This document shows positions 23,591 to 35,728 of a DNA stretch of 57,465 nt, in pieces. A program made the translations under genes and the position numbers. How positions within the stretch are numbered: the first letter of the stretch is position 1; each line of letters begins with the position of its first letter. Origin of the DNA: JAAZAI01 sp050942875 (GTDB lineage: Bacteria > Verrucomicrobiota > Kiritimatiellia > RFP12 > UBA3636). The notes below the pieces were generated by a model that saw only the letters and a program-made list of their open reading frames with translations, ran no database searches and had not been told where the DNA came from. Location: contig JBMNOD010000012.1 in the NCBI GenBank assembly GCA_050942875.1, forward strand, positions 1-57,465, written 5' to 3'.

Positions 23591-26500
23591 ATGGTAGAGA
23601 GAACCGATTACGGCACGCTGAAGTCCGTCATTGAACCGCCCGATCTCATCGAGATCCAAACGAAGTCCTACAACGACTTCCTACAGCCCGATGTCGCGCC
23701 CATGAAGCGTCTGCATCAGGGTCTTCAGGGCATCTTCAAGGAGACGTTCCCGATCAACAGCTTCGACGGCCGCTACAGTCTTGATTTCGTCAAGTACGAT
23801 CTCGCCGAGTCGAAGTACAAGATGCCGTTGGAGGCTTTGGCCGAGGGCGGGACGTATTCCGCGCAGCTCAAGGCCACCTTCCGCCTGAAGATTTCCAAGA
23901 AGGGCGGCCAACATGGGGAGAGCGAAGTTGACATCGAGCAACCCCCCGAAGAAGTCTACATGGGCGAAATCCCGCTCATGACGGACGACGGCGCGTTCAT
24001 CATCAACGGCGCCGAGCGTGTCATCGTCAGCCAGCTTCATCGCTCGCCGGGCATCTGCTCCGAGAAGACCATCCACGCCAACGGCACGCCACTTTATTCC
24101 GTGCGAATCATCCCGGATCGCGGGTCGTGGATCGAGATCCAGTTCGACACGAACAACCAGATCTGGGTGTACATGGATCGCCGCCGGCGCCGCCGCAAGT
24201 TCCTCGTTTCGACGTTCCTGCGCTGCCTGGGGTATTCCACCGACGAGGACATCCTGCGCCATTTCTACACGTACGAAGAAGTCAAGACGACGCTCAAGGA
24301 CGAGAAGAAGCTCGTGAACCTGCGTTTTCCGAACGACGTCTTCGACCCGGCCACGAACGCCCACCTCGCGCATCGCTACGAGGCCGTGAAGGGCTCGATC
24401 CTCCAGCAGATCTCCCTCGCCGGGATCAAGTCGCTCGCCCTGCTCAACGTCGAGTGGGACGGCGGGGTGCTGCTCGACACGATGAAGGCGGATCCCACCA
24501 CCTCCGAGGAGGAGGCGCTCCGCGACATCTACCACAAGCTGCGCCCGGGCGACCCTGTCACCGCCTCCAACGCCAAGCAGCTTATCAAGCGCCTGTTCTT
24601 CGACAACCGCCGTTATGATCTCGGCAAGGTCGGGCGCTACAAGCTCAACCAGAAGCTCAAGGACTTCATCGACGAGAGCCGCGGCGAAACCGCCATTGAC
24701 CCCGAGCTTCGCGTCCTGGACAACGCCGACATTCTCCGCGCCCTGCGCCTGCTCGTCCGCATCCACGCCGGCGACCGGCAGATCGACGACATCGACCACC
24801 TCGGCAGCCGTCGCATCCGCACGGCGGGCGAGCTGCTCGAAAACCAGTGCCGCGTCGGCTTGGCCCGCACGGAGCGCGTCATCCGCGAGCGCATGACGAT
24901 CGCCTCCTCCGATCCGGCCAACGAGAGCCAGCAGATCCAGCCCCAGCGCCTCGTCAATTCGAAGACGCTCTCGGCCGTGATCAACGATTTCTTCGGTCGC
25001 AGCCAGCTTTCGCAGTTCATGGACCAGACGAACCCGCTCTCCGGGCTCGCCCACAAGCGCCGTCTCTCCGCCCTTGGTCCTGGCGGCCTTTCCCGCGACC
25101 GCGCCGGCTTTGAGGTCCGCGACGTGCATCCCTCGCACTACGGTCGCATTTGCCCGATCGAGACGCCGGAAGGCCCGAACATCGGCCTGATCTCCTCGCT
25201 CGGCAACTACGCGACGGTCAACGAGTACGGCTTCATCGAGACGCCGTACCGCAAGGTCGTGGACGGGAAGGTGACTTCCGAGGTCGAATACCTCTCGGCC
25301 GACCAGGAGGAGGAGTTCGTCATCGCCCAGGCCAACGCGCCGCTCACGGAGGACAACGCATTCCGCAACGAGCGCGTGATGTGCCGCTACAAGGCCGAGT
25401 TCACCGAGGCGCCCCGCGAGCGCGTCCAGTACATGGACGTCTCGCCGATGCAGGTGGTCTCGATCGCCGCCGGTCTCATTCCGTTCCTGGAGCACGACGA
25501 TGCGAACCGCGCGTTGATGGGCGCGAACATGATGCGCCAGGCCGTGCCGCTGCTGCGCACGGAGCGCCCCTACGTGGCCGCCGGTCTTGAAGACCGCGCC
25601 GCTCGTGGGTCGCGCGTCGTCATTCTCGCCGAGGAGGACGGCGTCGTCGCTTCCGTGGACGCTTGCGAAGTCGTCGTTTCCGAGGACGGCAAGCGCCCCA
25701 CGAAGAGCTCGGCCAAACGCAGCTTCCAGCGCTATCCGCTCCAGAAGTTCCGCCGGACCAATGCCGGCACCTGTTTCAACCAGCAGCCCATCGTCCGCGA
25801 AGGGCAGGTCGTCCGCAAGGGCGACATCCTCGCCGACGGCCCGGCCACGGATCAGGGCGAGCTCGCCCTCGGCAAGAACCTGCTGGTCGCGTTCATGCCG
25901 TGGTGCGGCTACAACTTCGAGGACGCGATCGTCGTGTCCCAGCGCATCGTGCGCGAGGACGTGTTCACCTCGGTCCACATCTGCGAGTTCGAGTGCAGCG
26001 CGCGCGAGACGAAGCTGGGCATGGAGGAAATCACCCGCGACATTCCGAACGTCGGCGAGGACGCCCTGCGCAACCTCGACGAGAACGGCGTCGTCCGGAT
26101 CGGCGCCGAAGTCGTCCCCGGCGACATTCTCGTCGGCAAGATCACGCCGAAGTCCGAGACCGAGCTGCTGCCCGAGGAGCGCCTCCTGCGCGCGATCTTC
26201 GGCGAGAAGGCGGCCGACGTGCGCGACTCGTCGCTCACCGTCACGCCCGGCACCTACGGCATCGTGATGGACGTGAAGGTCACGATGGACGTCCGCAAGG
26301 TCGCCACGTCGTCGAGCTCGTCGATCTTCCGCGAGTCCGCGGCCGCGCCGAAGCGCACGCTCAAGGACGTCGATGCCGACCTCGCCTCGGGCCGCAAGAA
26401 GCTCAAGGAGGAGCTGACCGTTGCGCTTAGCAACGTGCTGCTGGGCGAGAAGATCTCCCTCGACGTGGTCGAAGCGCAGACGGGCAAGGTCATCATCCAG

Positions 26501-27475
26501 GCCAACCGCAAGATCACCAAGGCGCTCCTTTCCGAACTTGCCGAGAAGCGCAAGTCCATCGAGATCGAGAGCAGCCCCGTGCGCGTCAAGATCATGGAGA
26601 TCATCGACGAGTACAACCCGAAGTTCGACGAGCTGGAGACGAAGGCCGCCGACGAGCGCCGCGAGATCGAGACGGGCTCCGCCTCCGATCGCGGGGTGAT
26701 CAAGTCCGTCAAGGTCTACATCGCCGAGAAGAAGAACCTCTCCGTCGGCGACAAGCTCGCCGGCCGCCACGGCAACAAGGGCGTCGTCGCCCGCATCGTG
26801 CCGGAGTGCGACATGCCGTTCCTCTCGAACGGCCAGCCGGTCGACATCGTGCTCAACCCGTTGGGCGTGCCGTCGCGCATGAACATCGGCCAGGTGTTCG
26901 AGACGCATCTGGGCGCGGCGTGCCGCGCGCTGGGCATGTACGCCACGTCCCCCGCCTTCGACGGCGTGCTCGAGGGCCAGATCCACGATCTGCTCGACGA
27001 GGCGTCGAAGAAGCCGGATTACGGCTGGATCACCGAGGACGGCAAGTCCGACCTCTTTGACGGGCGCACGGGCGAGCGCTTCGACCAGCGCGTCATGGTG
27101 GGCGTGATCTACATGCTCAAGCTCCACCATCTCGTCACCGACAAGATCCATGCCCGTTCGGTCGGCCCCTATTCGCTTGTGACCCAGCAGCCGCTGGGCG
27201 GCAAGGCGCAGGCCGGCGGCCAGCGCATGGGCGAAATGGAAGTCTGGGCGCTCGAAGCGTACGGCGCCGCCTATGCGCTTCAGGAGCTGCTCACGGTCAA
27301 GTCCGACGACGTGGCCGGTCGCACACGCATCTACGAGTCCATCGTCAAGGGGCAGAACACGCTTCAGGCAGGCATGCCGGAGACGTTCTCCGTGCTCATC
27401 AGCGAGCTGAAAGGCCTCTGTTTGGACATGAATCTCATCACGCGCGCCGAGCTGAAGGCGAAGAGCAGAAATTAA
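23591..27475 (+). CDS. rpoB: DNA-directed RNA polymerase subunit beta
   Basis: This 1294-residue protein is full length. The rifampicin-binding segment (about residues 467-497) reads RSQLSQFMDQTNPLSGLAHKRRLSALGPGGL, with the aspartate, histidine and serine of the sensitive form present. GRICPIETPEGPNIGL and the C-terminal GGKAQAGGQRMGEMEVWALEAYGA are conserved. GAGGT lies 6 bases before the ATG. It follows rplL by 254 bases and precedes rpoC by 16. Confidence 0.99.
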   Translation: MVERTDYGTLKSVIEPPDLIEIQTKSYNDFLQPDVAPMKRLHQGLQGIFKETFPINSFDGRYSLDFVKYDLAESKYKMPLEALAEGGTYSAQLKATFRLKISKKGGQHGESEVDIEQPPEEVYMGEIPLMTDDGAFIINGAERVIVSQLHRSPGICSEKTIHANGTPLYSVRIIPDRGSWIEIQFDTNNQIWVYMDRRRRRRKFLVSTFLRCLGYSTDEDILRHFYTYEEVKTTLKDEKKLVNLRFPNDVFDPATNAHLAHRYEAVKGSILQQISLAGIKSLALLNVEWDGGVLLDTMKADPTTSEEEALRDIYHKLRPGDPVTASNAKQLIKRLFFDNRRYDLGKVGRYKLNQKLKDFIDESRGETAIDPELRVLDNADILRALRLLVRIHAGDRQIDDIDHLGSRRIRTAGELLENQCRVGLARTERVIRERMTIASSDPANESQQIQPQRLVNSKTLSAVINDFFGRSQLSQFMDQTNPLSGLAHKRRLSALGPGGLSRDRAGFEVRDVHPSHYGRICPIETPEGPNIGLISSLGNYATVNEYGFIETPYRKVVDGKVTSEVEYLSADQEEEFVIAQANAPLTEDNAFRNERVMCRYKAEFTEAPRERVQYMDVSPMQVVSIAAGLIPFLEHDDANRALMGANMMRQAVPLLRTERPYVAAGLEDRAARGSRVVILAEEDGVVASVDACEVVVSEDGKRPTKSSAKRSFQRYPLQKFRRTNAGTCFNQQPIVREGQVVRKGDILADGPATDQGELALGKNLLVAFMPWCGYNFEDAIVVSQRIVREDVFTSVHICEFECSARETKLGMEEITRDIPNVGEDALRNLDENGVVRIGAEVVPGDILVGKITPKSETELLPEERLLRAIFGEKAADVRDSSLTVTPGTYGIVMDVKVTMDVRKVATSSSSSIFRESAAAPKRTLKDVDADLASGRKKLKEELTVALSNVLLGEKISLDVVEAQTGKVIIQANRKITKALLSELAEKRKSIEIESSPVRVKIMEIIDEYNPKFDELETKAADERREIETGSASDRGVIKSVKVYIAEKKNLSVGDKLAGRHGNKGVVARIVPECDMPFLSNGQPVDIVLNPLGVPSRMNIGQVFETHLGAACRALGMYATSPAFDGVLEGQIHDLLDEASKKPDYGWITEDGKSDLFDGRTGERFDQRVMVGVIYMLKLHHLVTDKIHARSVGPYSLVTQQPLGGKAQAGGQRMGEMEVWALEAYGAAYALQELLTVKSDDVAGRTRIYESIVKGQNTLQAGMPETFSVLISELKGLCLDMNLITRAELKAKSRN

Positions 27476-27491
27476 ACACGGGAGGCAAACC

Positions 27492-31694
<4,203 letters not shown>

Positions 31695-31708
31695 GCCGAG
31701 TCCACCCG

Positions 31709-31755
31709 CCCGCCGCGAGTCCCCAGGGCAGGGCTTGACATCGCGGCGGGGTTTT
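31709..31755 (+). terminator. Intrinsic terminator of the rpoBC unit
   Basis: CCCGCCGCGA (31709-31718) and TCGCGGCGGG (31741-31750) form a perfect 10-bp stem, followed by GTTTTG. It lies 15 bases after the rpoC stop. Its right arm is also the spacer of the rplU promoter. Confidence 0.7.
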
Positions 31756-31763
31756 GATACATT
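31735..31763 (+). promoter_or_regulatory. Promoter of rplU-rpmA, embedded in the rpoC terminator
   Basis: TTGACA (31735-31740) is a perfect -35. A 17-base spacer leads to TACATT (31758-31763), four of six matches to the -10. The start codon of rplU is 41 bases further. The -35 lies in the terminator loop and the spacer is its right arm. Confidence 0.7.
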
Positions 31764-31803
31764 CCATCATTCCTTTCCGAACCCCTAGAAGAGGATTTCC
31801 CTC

Positions 31804-32118
31804 ATGGAAGCATACGCAGTCATTCAAACCGGCGGCAAGCAGTACCGCGTCGAAGCCGGGCAGACGATCGAAATCGAACGCCTCGCCGTCGAACCCGGCG
31901 CCGAGCAGACGATTACGGACGTGCTCGCCCTTTCCGACGGCGCCAGCCTCAAGGTCGGCACCCCGTTCGTCGACGGCGCCGCCGTCGTTCTCGAAGTGCA
32001 GGAGCACTTCCGCGGCGACAAGGTCGTCAACTTCAAGAAGAAGCGCCGCAAGGGCTACAGCCGCAAGGTCGGCCATCGCCAGGAGCTGACGCGCGCCGTC
32101 GTGAAGTCCATCGCCTAA
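31804..32118 (+). CDS. rplU: 50S ribosomal protein L21
   Basis: This 104-residue protein matches L21: MEAYAVIQTGGKQYRVEAGQ, then EVQEHFRGDKVVNFKKKRRKGYSRKVGHRQ, the rRNA-binding basic block. AAGAGGA lies about 9 bases before the ATG. rpmA follows by 24 bases, as in most bacteria. Confidence 0.97.
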   Translation: MEAYAVIQTGGKQYRVEAGQTIEIERLAVEPGAEQTITDVLALSDGASLKVGTPFVDGAAVVLEVQEHFRGDKVVNFKKKRRKGYSRKVGHRQELTRAVVKSIA

Positions 32119-32142
32119 TTCAACAGCAAGAGGATTTTTGTC

Positions 32143-32394
32143 ATGGGACGCAAGAAATCAGGTGTCAACGGCCGCAACAGCCCGGGCCAGAGGCTCGGCG
32201 TCAAGCGTTTCGGCGGCCAGACGGTCAAAGCGGGTGAAGTGCTCGTGCGCCAGCGCGGCACGAAGTTCCATCCGGGCAGGAACGTGCTTCGCGGTCGCGA
32301 CGACACGCTCTTCACGGTGGTCGCCGGCACGGTCCGGTTCGAGAAGAACGGCCGCGTCGTCACCGTCGTTCCCGCCGCCGCCACTAGCGACTAG
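32143..32394 (+). CDS. rpmA: 50S ribosomal protein L27
   Basis: This 83-residue protein is L27: RKKSGVNGRNSPGQRLGVKRFGGQ with VLVRQRGTKFHPGRNVLRGRDDTLF. L27's N-terminal tail reaches the peptidyl transferase centre. AAGAGGA precedes the ATG. The last codons (AATSD-stop) lie in the first unit of a 14-bp tandem repeat, so the natural C-terminus may have been replaced by repeat sequence. Confidence 0.96.
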   Translation: MGRKKSGVNGRNSPGQRLGVKRFGGQTVKAGEVLVRQRGTKFHPGRNVLRGRDDTLFTVVAGTVRFEKNGRVVTVVPAAATSD

Positions 32395-32415
32395 CCACTA
32401 GCGACTAGCCACTAG
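32381..32415. repeat. 14-bp tandem repeat overlapping the rpmA stop
   Basis: The unit CCACTAGCGACTAG occurs at 32381-32394 and 32395-32408, followed by CCACTAG, then AGTTAGG duplicated. The first copy encodes the C-terminus and stop of L27. Similar CTAGCGACTAG words occur at 17755-17790, 32930-32955 and 36932-36950. Confidence 0.85.
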
Positions 32416-32969
32416 TTAGGAGTTAGGAGTTTCCGCCGGGGCCCTGCCCCAGACCCCGGAAATGACTTTTAGCTCCCACGAATCTCCGCGAATGGAAGGC
32501 ATTTTTTCCCGGGCAAAGCCCGTCGCTGATCGCTGAAAAACTGCCTTCTCCCGGGCATGTGGCAAAGTACCAACCCGGCTACGACGGGTTGCCCGCTCGC
32601 CCTTCAGGGCGCCTTCGCTGGAGACCGCCGTCCCGGCGGGCAAAAGGCCGCTCGCTCTCGCCGCGCAGCGGCCTGTTTTTGCGACTGACACCGACTCCCT
32701 TCGACTGGGCGACACCCGTCAATGGCGACCGGAATCGACAGGCGTCGGCGTCAGTCGAGGTCAATCGAAAAACACAAAAACTTCCATCTACGCTGCGCCA
32801 CCTGCGTTTTCGTGCTTTTCGTGGCCATCCCCCCACTCGGCGCAGCCGCTCCGGCAAGGTCAAACCGGGGTCTGGGGTGTCCCCAGCGGAAACTACTCTC
32901 CACTCTCTTCTCTCCACTCTCTAAAAGAAGCTAGCCGCTAACCCCTAGCCGCTTCTTATCGACAAAGTT
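32395..32969. other. Intergenic repeat cluster between rpmA and dus
   Basis: No gene is supported. The stretch holds CTAGCGACTAG repeats, a CCGGGG/CCCCGG hairpin (32436-32459) that could terminate the rplU-rpmA transcript, a 'cacaaaaac...cgtgcttttcgtggccat' repeat (about 32767-32856), a GGGGTCTGGGGTGTCCCCAG word (about 32867-32888, repeated near 52003), and GACAAAGTTTTGCGACAAGG repeats up to the dus start. Confidence 0.6.
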
Positions 32970-33986
32970 TTGCGACAAGGCGACAAAGCTGCCCTCCGAC
33001 CCAAGTTTCAAGGTTCAAATTTCCAGTTTCCCATCAACTCCCGCCCGTCCATTTCCCTCGCCCCGCTTCGCGGCATCACCGTGGCGGCGTTCCGACGCCT
33101 CCACGGCGACCGTTTTGGCGGCGTTGATTTTTCCGTCGCGCCGTTCATTCCCCTCGTCGCCGGGCACCGGATCGTGCCCAGGCTCCTTGCGGACGTCCTT
33201 CCCGAGGCGTGTGGCAGGGCGCCCGCCACGCCGCAGGTCATCGGCAAGGACCCCGAGGCGCTGCGCGTCATGGCGACGGCGTTGCAAGACCTCGGCTACC
33301 GGGAGATGAACCTCAACTGCGGGTGCCCCTGGAAAAAGGTCGCCAAAAAGGGCAGGGGATCCGGATTGCCCGAAGACGAGGACGCCTTCTTCCGCATGCT
33401 CGACGCCGGCTGCGACGCCATGCCCGGCGGCTTCTCCATCAAGATCCGCCTCGGCAGGACGACGAACGACACCCTCGCCCGCCTCGCGCCCCGCATCGCG
33501 CAATACCCGCTCGCGTCCATCGCCATCCACCCCCGCACCGGCGTCCAGATGTACGACGGCGCCGTCGATCTCGACGCCTTCGCGGCGGTGCTGCCCCTGT
33601 TTCCCATGCCGGTCGTCTACAACGGCGACGTCCGCACGCTGGCCGACTACGCCCGGATCGCCGTCCGCTTCCCCGCCATCGCCGGCGTCATGATCGGTCG
33701 AGGGCTCATCGCCGACCCCACGCTTGCCGAATCCATCCGCGCCTGGGAGGAAGGCGGCCGTGGCGACGTCTCCACCCCGCCACGCGACCCCGCGCGCGTC
33801 ATGGCGTTCGTGGACGAACTCTACGCCACGTACCGCGCCACGCTCTGCGGCCCCTCGCCCGTGCTCGGCCGCATGAAGGAGCTGTGGGGCCATCTCCATG
33901 CCTACTTCGACGATGATCCCGCCCGCCTGCGCAAGATCCAGCGGAGCCACTCCCTCGCGGAATACGAGAGGGCGGTTAAGTTGTAA
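32970..33986 (+). CDS. tRNA-dihydrouridine synthase (Dus)
   Basis: This FMN enzyme reduces uridine to dihydrouridine in tRNA D loops. The barrel starts at SISLAPLRGIT; the catalytic cysteine is in NLNCGCPWKKVAKKGRGSGL, and IHPRTGVQMYDG, VVYNGDVRT and GVMIGRGLIADP are FMN-site segments. The only standard in-frame start is the TTG at 32970, giving 338 residues. However, the first 27 residues are encoded by intergenic repeat-type sequence and there is no Shine-Dalgarno site. The true start could be a rare codon such as ATC or ATT closer to SISLAP. The C-terminal helical domain is present but short. Confidence 0.85.
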   Translation: MRQGDKAALRPKFQGSNFQFPINSRPSISLAPLRGITVAAFRRLHGDRFGGVDFSVAPFIPLVAGHRIVPRLLADVLPEACGRAPATPQVIGKDPEALRVMATALQDLGYREMNLNCGCPWKKVAKKGRGSGLPEDEDAFFRMLDAGCDAMPGGFSIKIRLGRTTNDTLARLAPRIAQYPLASIAIHPRTGVQMYDGAVDLDAFAAVLPLFPMPVVYNGDVRTLADYARIAVRFPAIAGVMIGRGLIADPTLAESIRAWEEGGRGDVSTPPRDPARVMAFVDELYATYRATLCGPSPVLGRMKELWGHLHAYFDDDPARLRKIQRSHSLAEYERAVKL

Positions 33987-34383
33987 TTTCAGCAGTTTTA
34001 ATTTCTTTGCATCCTGCGAACGCTTTTGCTGTTCTTCGATGTAGGCATATCGGAGAACGCTATGATGACGACAATTGTTTTTGCAGCATCGGCTTGCCTT
34101 TGCTATTCCACGAATGACTTTCGCGGCTTTATCGCAAACCCAAGCGCTGACGGCGCCGGGGCTTCCGGCTCCCGCTTTCGTCGATACTTCAATCAAGGTC
34201 GTCGCCCGTGGAACCGACGCCCCAAACGAGACGATCATCGCCAGGCTTTCCGATGAGGCGATTGCAACCAGGCTTTCCGACGCCGCCGTCGTTTTCATCT
34301 TGAGGTAGAACGGGCGTGAACAGGCATAGCCACAAAAACCTTTCCGTGTTCCGTTTTCAGTGGTTGCCCCCTTGTTCGGCGAA

Positions 34384-34482
34384 GCCGCCTGCGCCCAGAG
34401 TGGACGCGGCGTCCTCGCCGCGTTTCGCCGCCTGCGCCCAGAGTGGACGCGGCGTCCTCGCCGTGTTCCGCCGCCTGCGCCC
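34384..34482. repeat. 43-bp tandem repeat, 2.3 copies
   Basis: The unit begins GCCGCCTGCGCCCAGAGTGG. Copies start at 34384 and 34427, with a 13-base third start at 34470. It is intergenic. Confidence 0.88.
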
Positions 34483-34511
34483 TCTTGCCATCCCGCACGT
34501 AAAGTTTTTCT

Positions 34512-34578
34512 GACAGGATTACAGGATTAACAGGATTCCATCCACCAAGGCAATCGTGTCAATCTTGTAATCTTGTCC
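34512..34578. repeat. Dispersed GACAGGATT / AATCTTGTC palindromic repeat, copy 2
   Basis: This is a close relative of 27-85, with the same order: GACAGGATT, ACAGGATT, CCAAGGCAAT, GTCAATCTTGT, AATCTTGTC. It has one more ACAGGATT unit than copy 1. Confidence 0.8.
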
Positions 34579-34926
34579 AAAACCCCACCACCGCCACCCA
34601 CTTTTTGTGCTTTCTTGTCTTTCGTGGCCGTTCCCCCACTCGGCGCAGCCGCCTCGGCTCTTCTCGCCCTTCTCGTCCTTCTGGTGAAACCTCACCACCC
34701 ACGCCGCGCCACCTTTTTTTGAACGGGTGCGGATGTCCCCTGGTATTGGTTTTTGGCAAAGCCCTTCGGCAAGCCCAGAGTAAACCCAGGGCTAGAGCGA
34801 CTTGAGAAATAGCATAGCCGCACGATTTGAACTAGGATTCGGCGTTTGGAGCTGGAGGATAGAATGTGGATACGGATTTTCTTAAACCGCTCTAGCTCGG
34901 GACAACGTTTTCAACTGTCCAGAATT

Positions 34927-35712
34927 CTACTGGAACTGCCGCGCGGCGAGCAGCGCCGCGCCGATGGCGCCGGTCATGCAGGGGTCGGAGGCCACGGACA
35001 CGGGATGCTGGAGCGCGGTCGCGAGGGCGGCGTCCATGCCGGCGATGCGTGCCACGCCGCCGGTGAAGATCATTTCCCCTTCGGGAATGCGGCCCGCCAT
35101 CGCCGCGATGCGTCCGGCGATCGACAAGCAAACGCCGGCGACGATGTTCGCCGGGCGTTCGCCTGCGGCGAGCAGCCCGATCATCTCCGACTCGGCGAAG
35201 ACGACGCACATGCTGCTGATCACGGCCGGCTTGTCTGCTCCCTTGGCTACGTCGCCGAGATCGCCGACGGGCACGCCAAGGCGCGTCGCGACGACTTCGA
35301 GAAAACGTCCGGTGCCGGCGGCGCAGCGGTCGTTCATGGCGAAGTCGGTGACAAGGCCGCCGGCTCCAAGGTGGATGAACTTGCTGTCCTGTCCGCCAAT
35401 GTCGATGCACGCTTGTGCGTTGGGGTGCAGGAAATGCACGCCGGTCGCGTGGCAGGTGATTTCGGTGATGGCCTGGTCGGCATCGGTGATGGCATGGCGG
35501 CCATAGCCGGTGGCGATCGTGGCGGCAATCGTATCGCGCGTCAGATTTTGAGACTCGAGGATCTGCGTCAGCAGCGCGGCAGCGCGCGGCGCCTGGTCGA
35601 TGCCCTGGTCGCAGGAGCCGACGGCGACGACGCGGTCGCCAGCGCCGTTGACGAGGGCGATCTTGATGGCTCGGGAACCAGCGTCGATGCCGGCAAAAAG
35701 CGTTTCATTCAT
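34927..35712 (-). CDS. ATP-dependent activator of a double-cubane/2-hydroxyacyl-CoA dehydratase-type enzyme (BadF/YjiL family)
   Basis: This 261-residue ASKHA ATPase belongs to the BadF/BadG/HgdC family. The phosphate loops are FAGIDAGSRAIKIAL and CIDIGGQDSKFI, with TGGVAR near the end. C130 (MNDRCAAGTGRFLE) and C169 (SSMCVVFAESE) are the expected ligands of a single [4Fe-4S] cluster shared by a homodimer. Such activators use ATP hydrolysis to drive an electron at very low potential into a partner enzyme. The partner is encoded 16 bases upstream. ATG at 35712. Confidence 0.92.
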   Translation of the reverse strand: MNETLFAGIDAGSRAIKIALVNGAGDRVVAVGSCDQGIDQAPRAAALLTQILESQNLTRDTIAATIATGYGRHAITDADQAITEITCHATGVHFLHPNAQACIDIGGQDSKFIHLGAGGLVTDFAMNDRCAAGTGRFLEVVATRLGVPVGDLGDVAKGADKPAVISSMCVVFAESEMIGLLAAGERPANIVAGVCLSIAGRIAAMAGRIPEGEMIFTGGVARIAGMDAALATALQHPVSVASDPCMTGAIGAALLAARQFQ

Positions 35713-35728
35713 GGCGGGCCTTCGACCT

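Larger units (their letters stand above)
33987..34926. other. Intergenic region without a supported gene
   Basis: About 940 bases separate dus from the activator gene. A minus-strand open frame covers about 33990-34298, but its translation is low in complexity and I cannot assign it. The rest holds a 43-bp tandem repeat (34384-34482), a GACAGGATT repeat (34512-34578) and a 'cttttcgtggccgttcccccactcggcgcagcc' repeat (about 34600-34660) also found at 32.8 and 51.9 kb. Confidence 0.6.

Noticed and set aside
32436..32459. Confident terminator for rplU-rpmA
   Set aside because: The CCGGGG/CCCCGG stem lacks a T-run and is part of a dispersed GGGGTCTGGGG-type repeat, so it is only mentioned in the intergenic entry.
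33990..34298. Minus-strand open frame as a gene between dus and the activator
   Set aside because: Composition is protein-like in part, but there is no clear ribosome site or recognisable motif, and the frame runs on into antisense dus. Left as unannotated intergenic.
34384..34482. Possible CRISPR array (43-bp repeats)
   Set aside because: Units are directly adjacent with no spacers, only 2.3 copies, and no cas genes are present.
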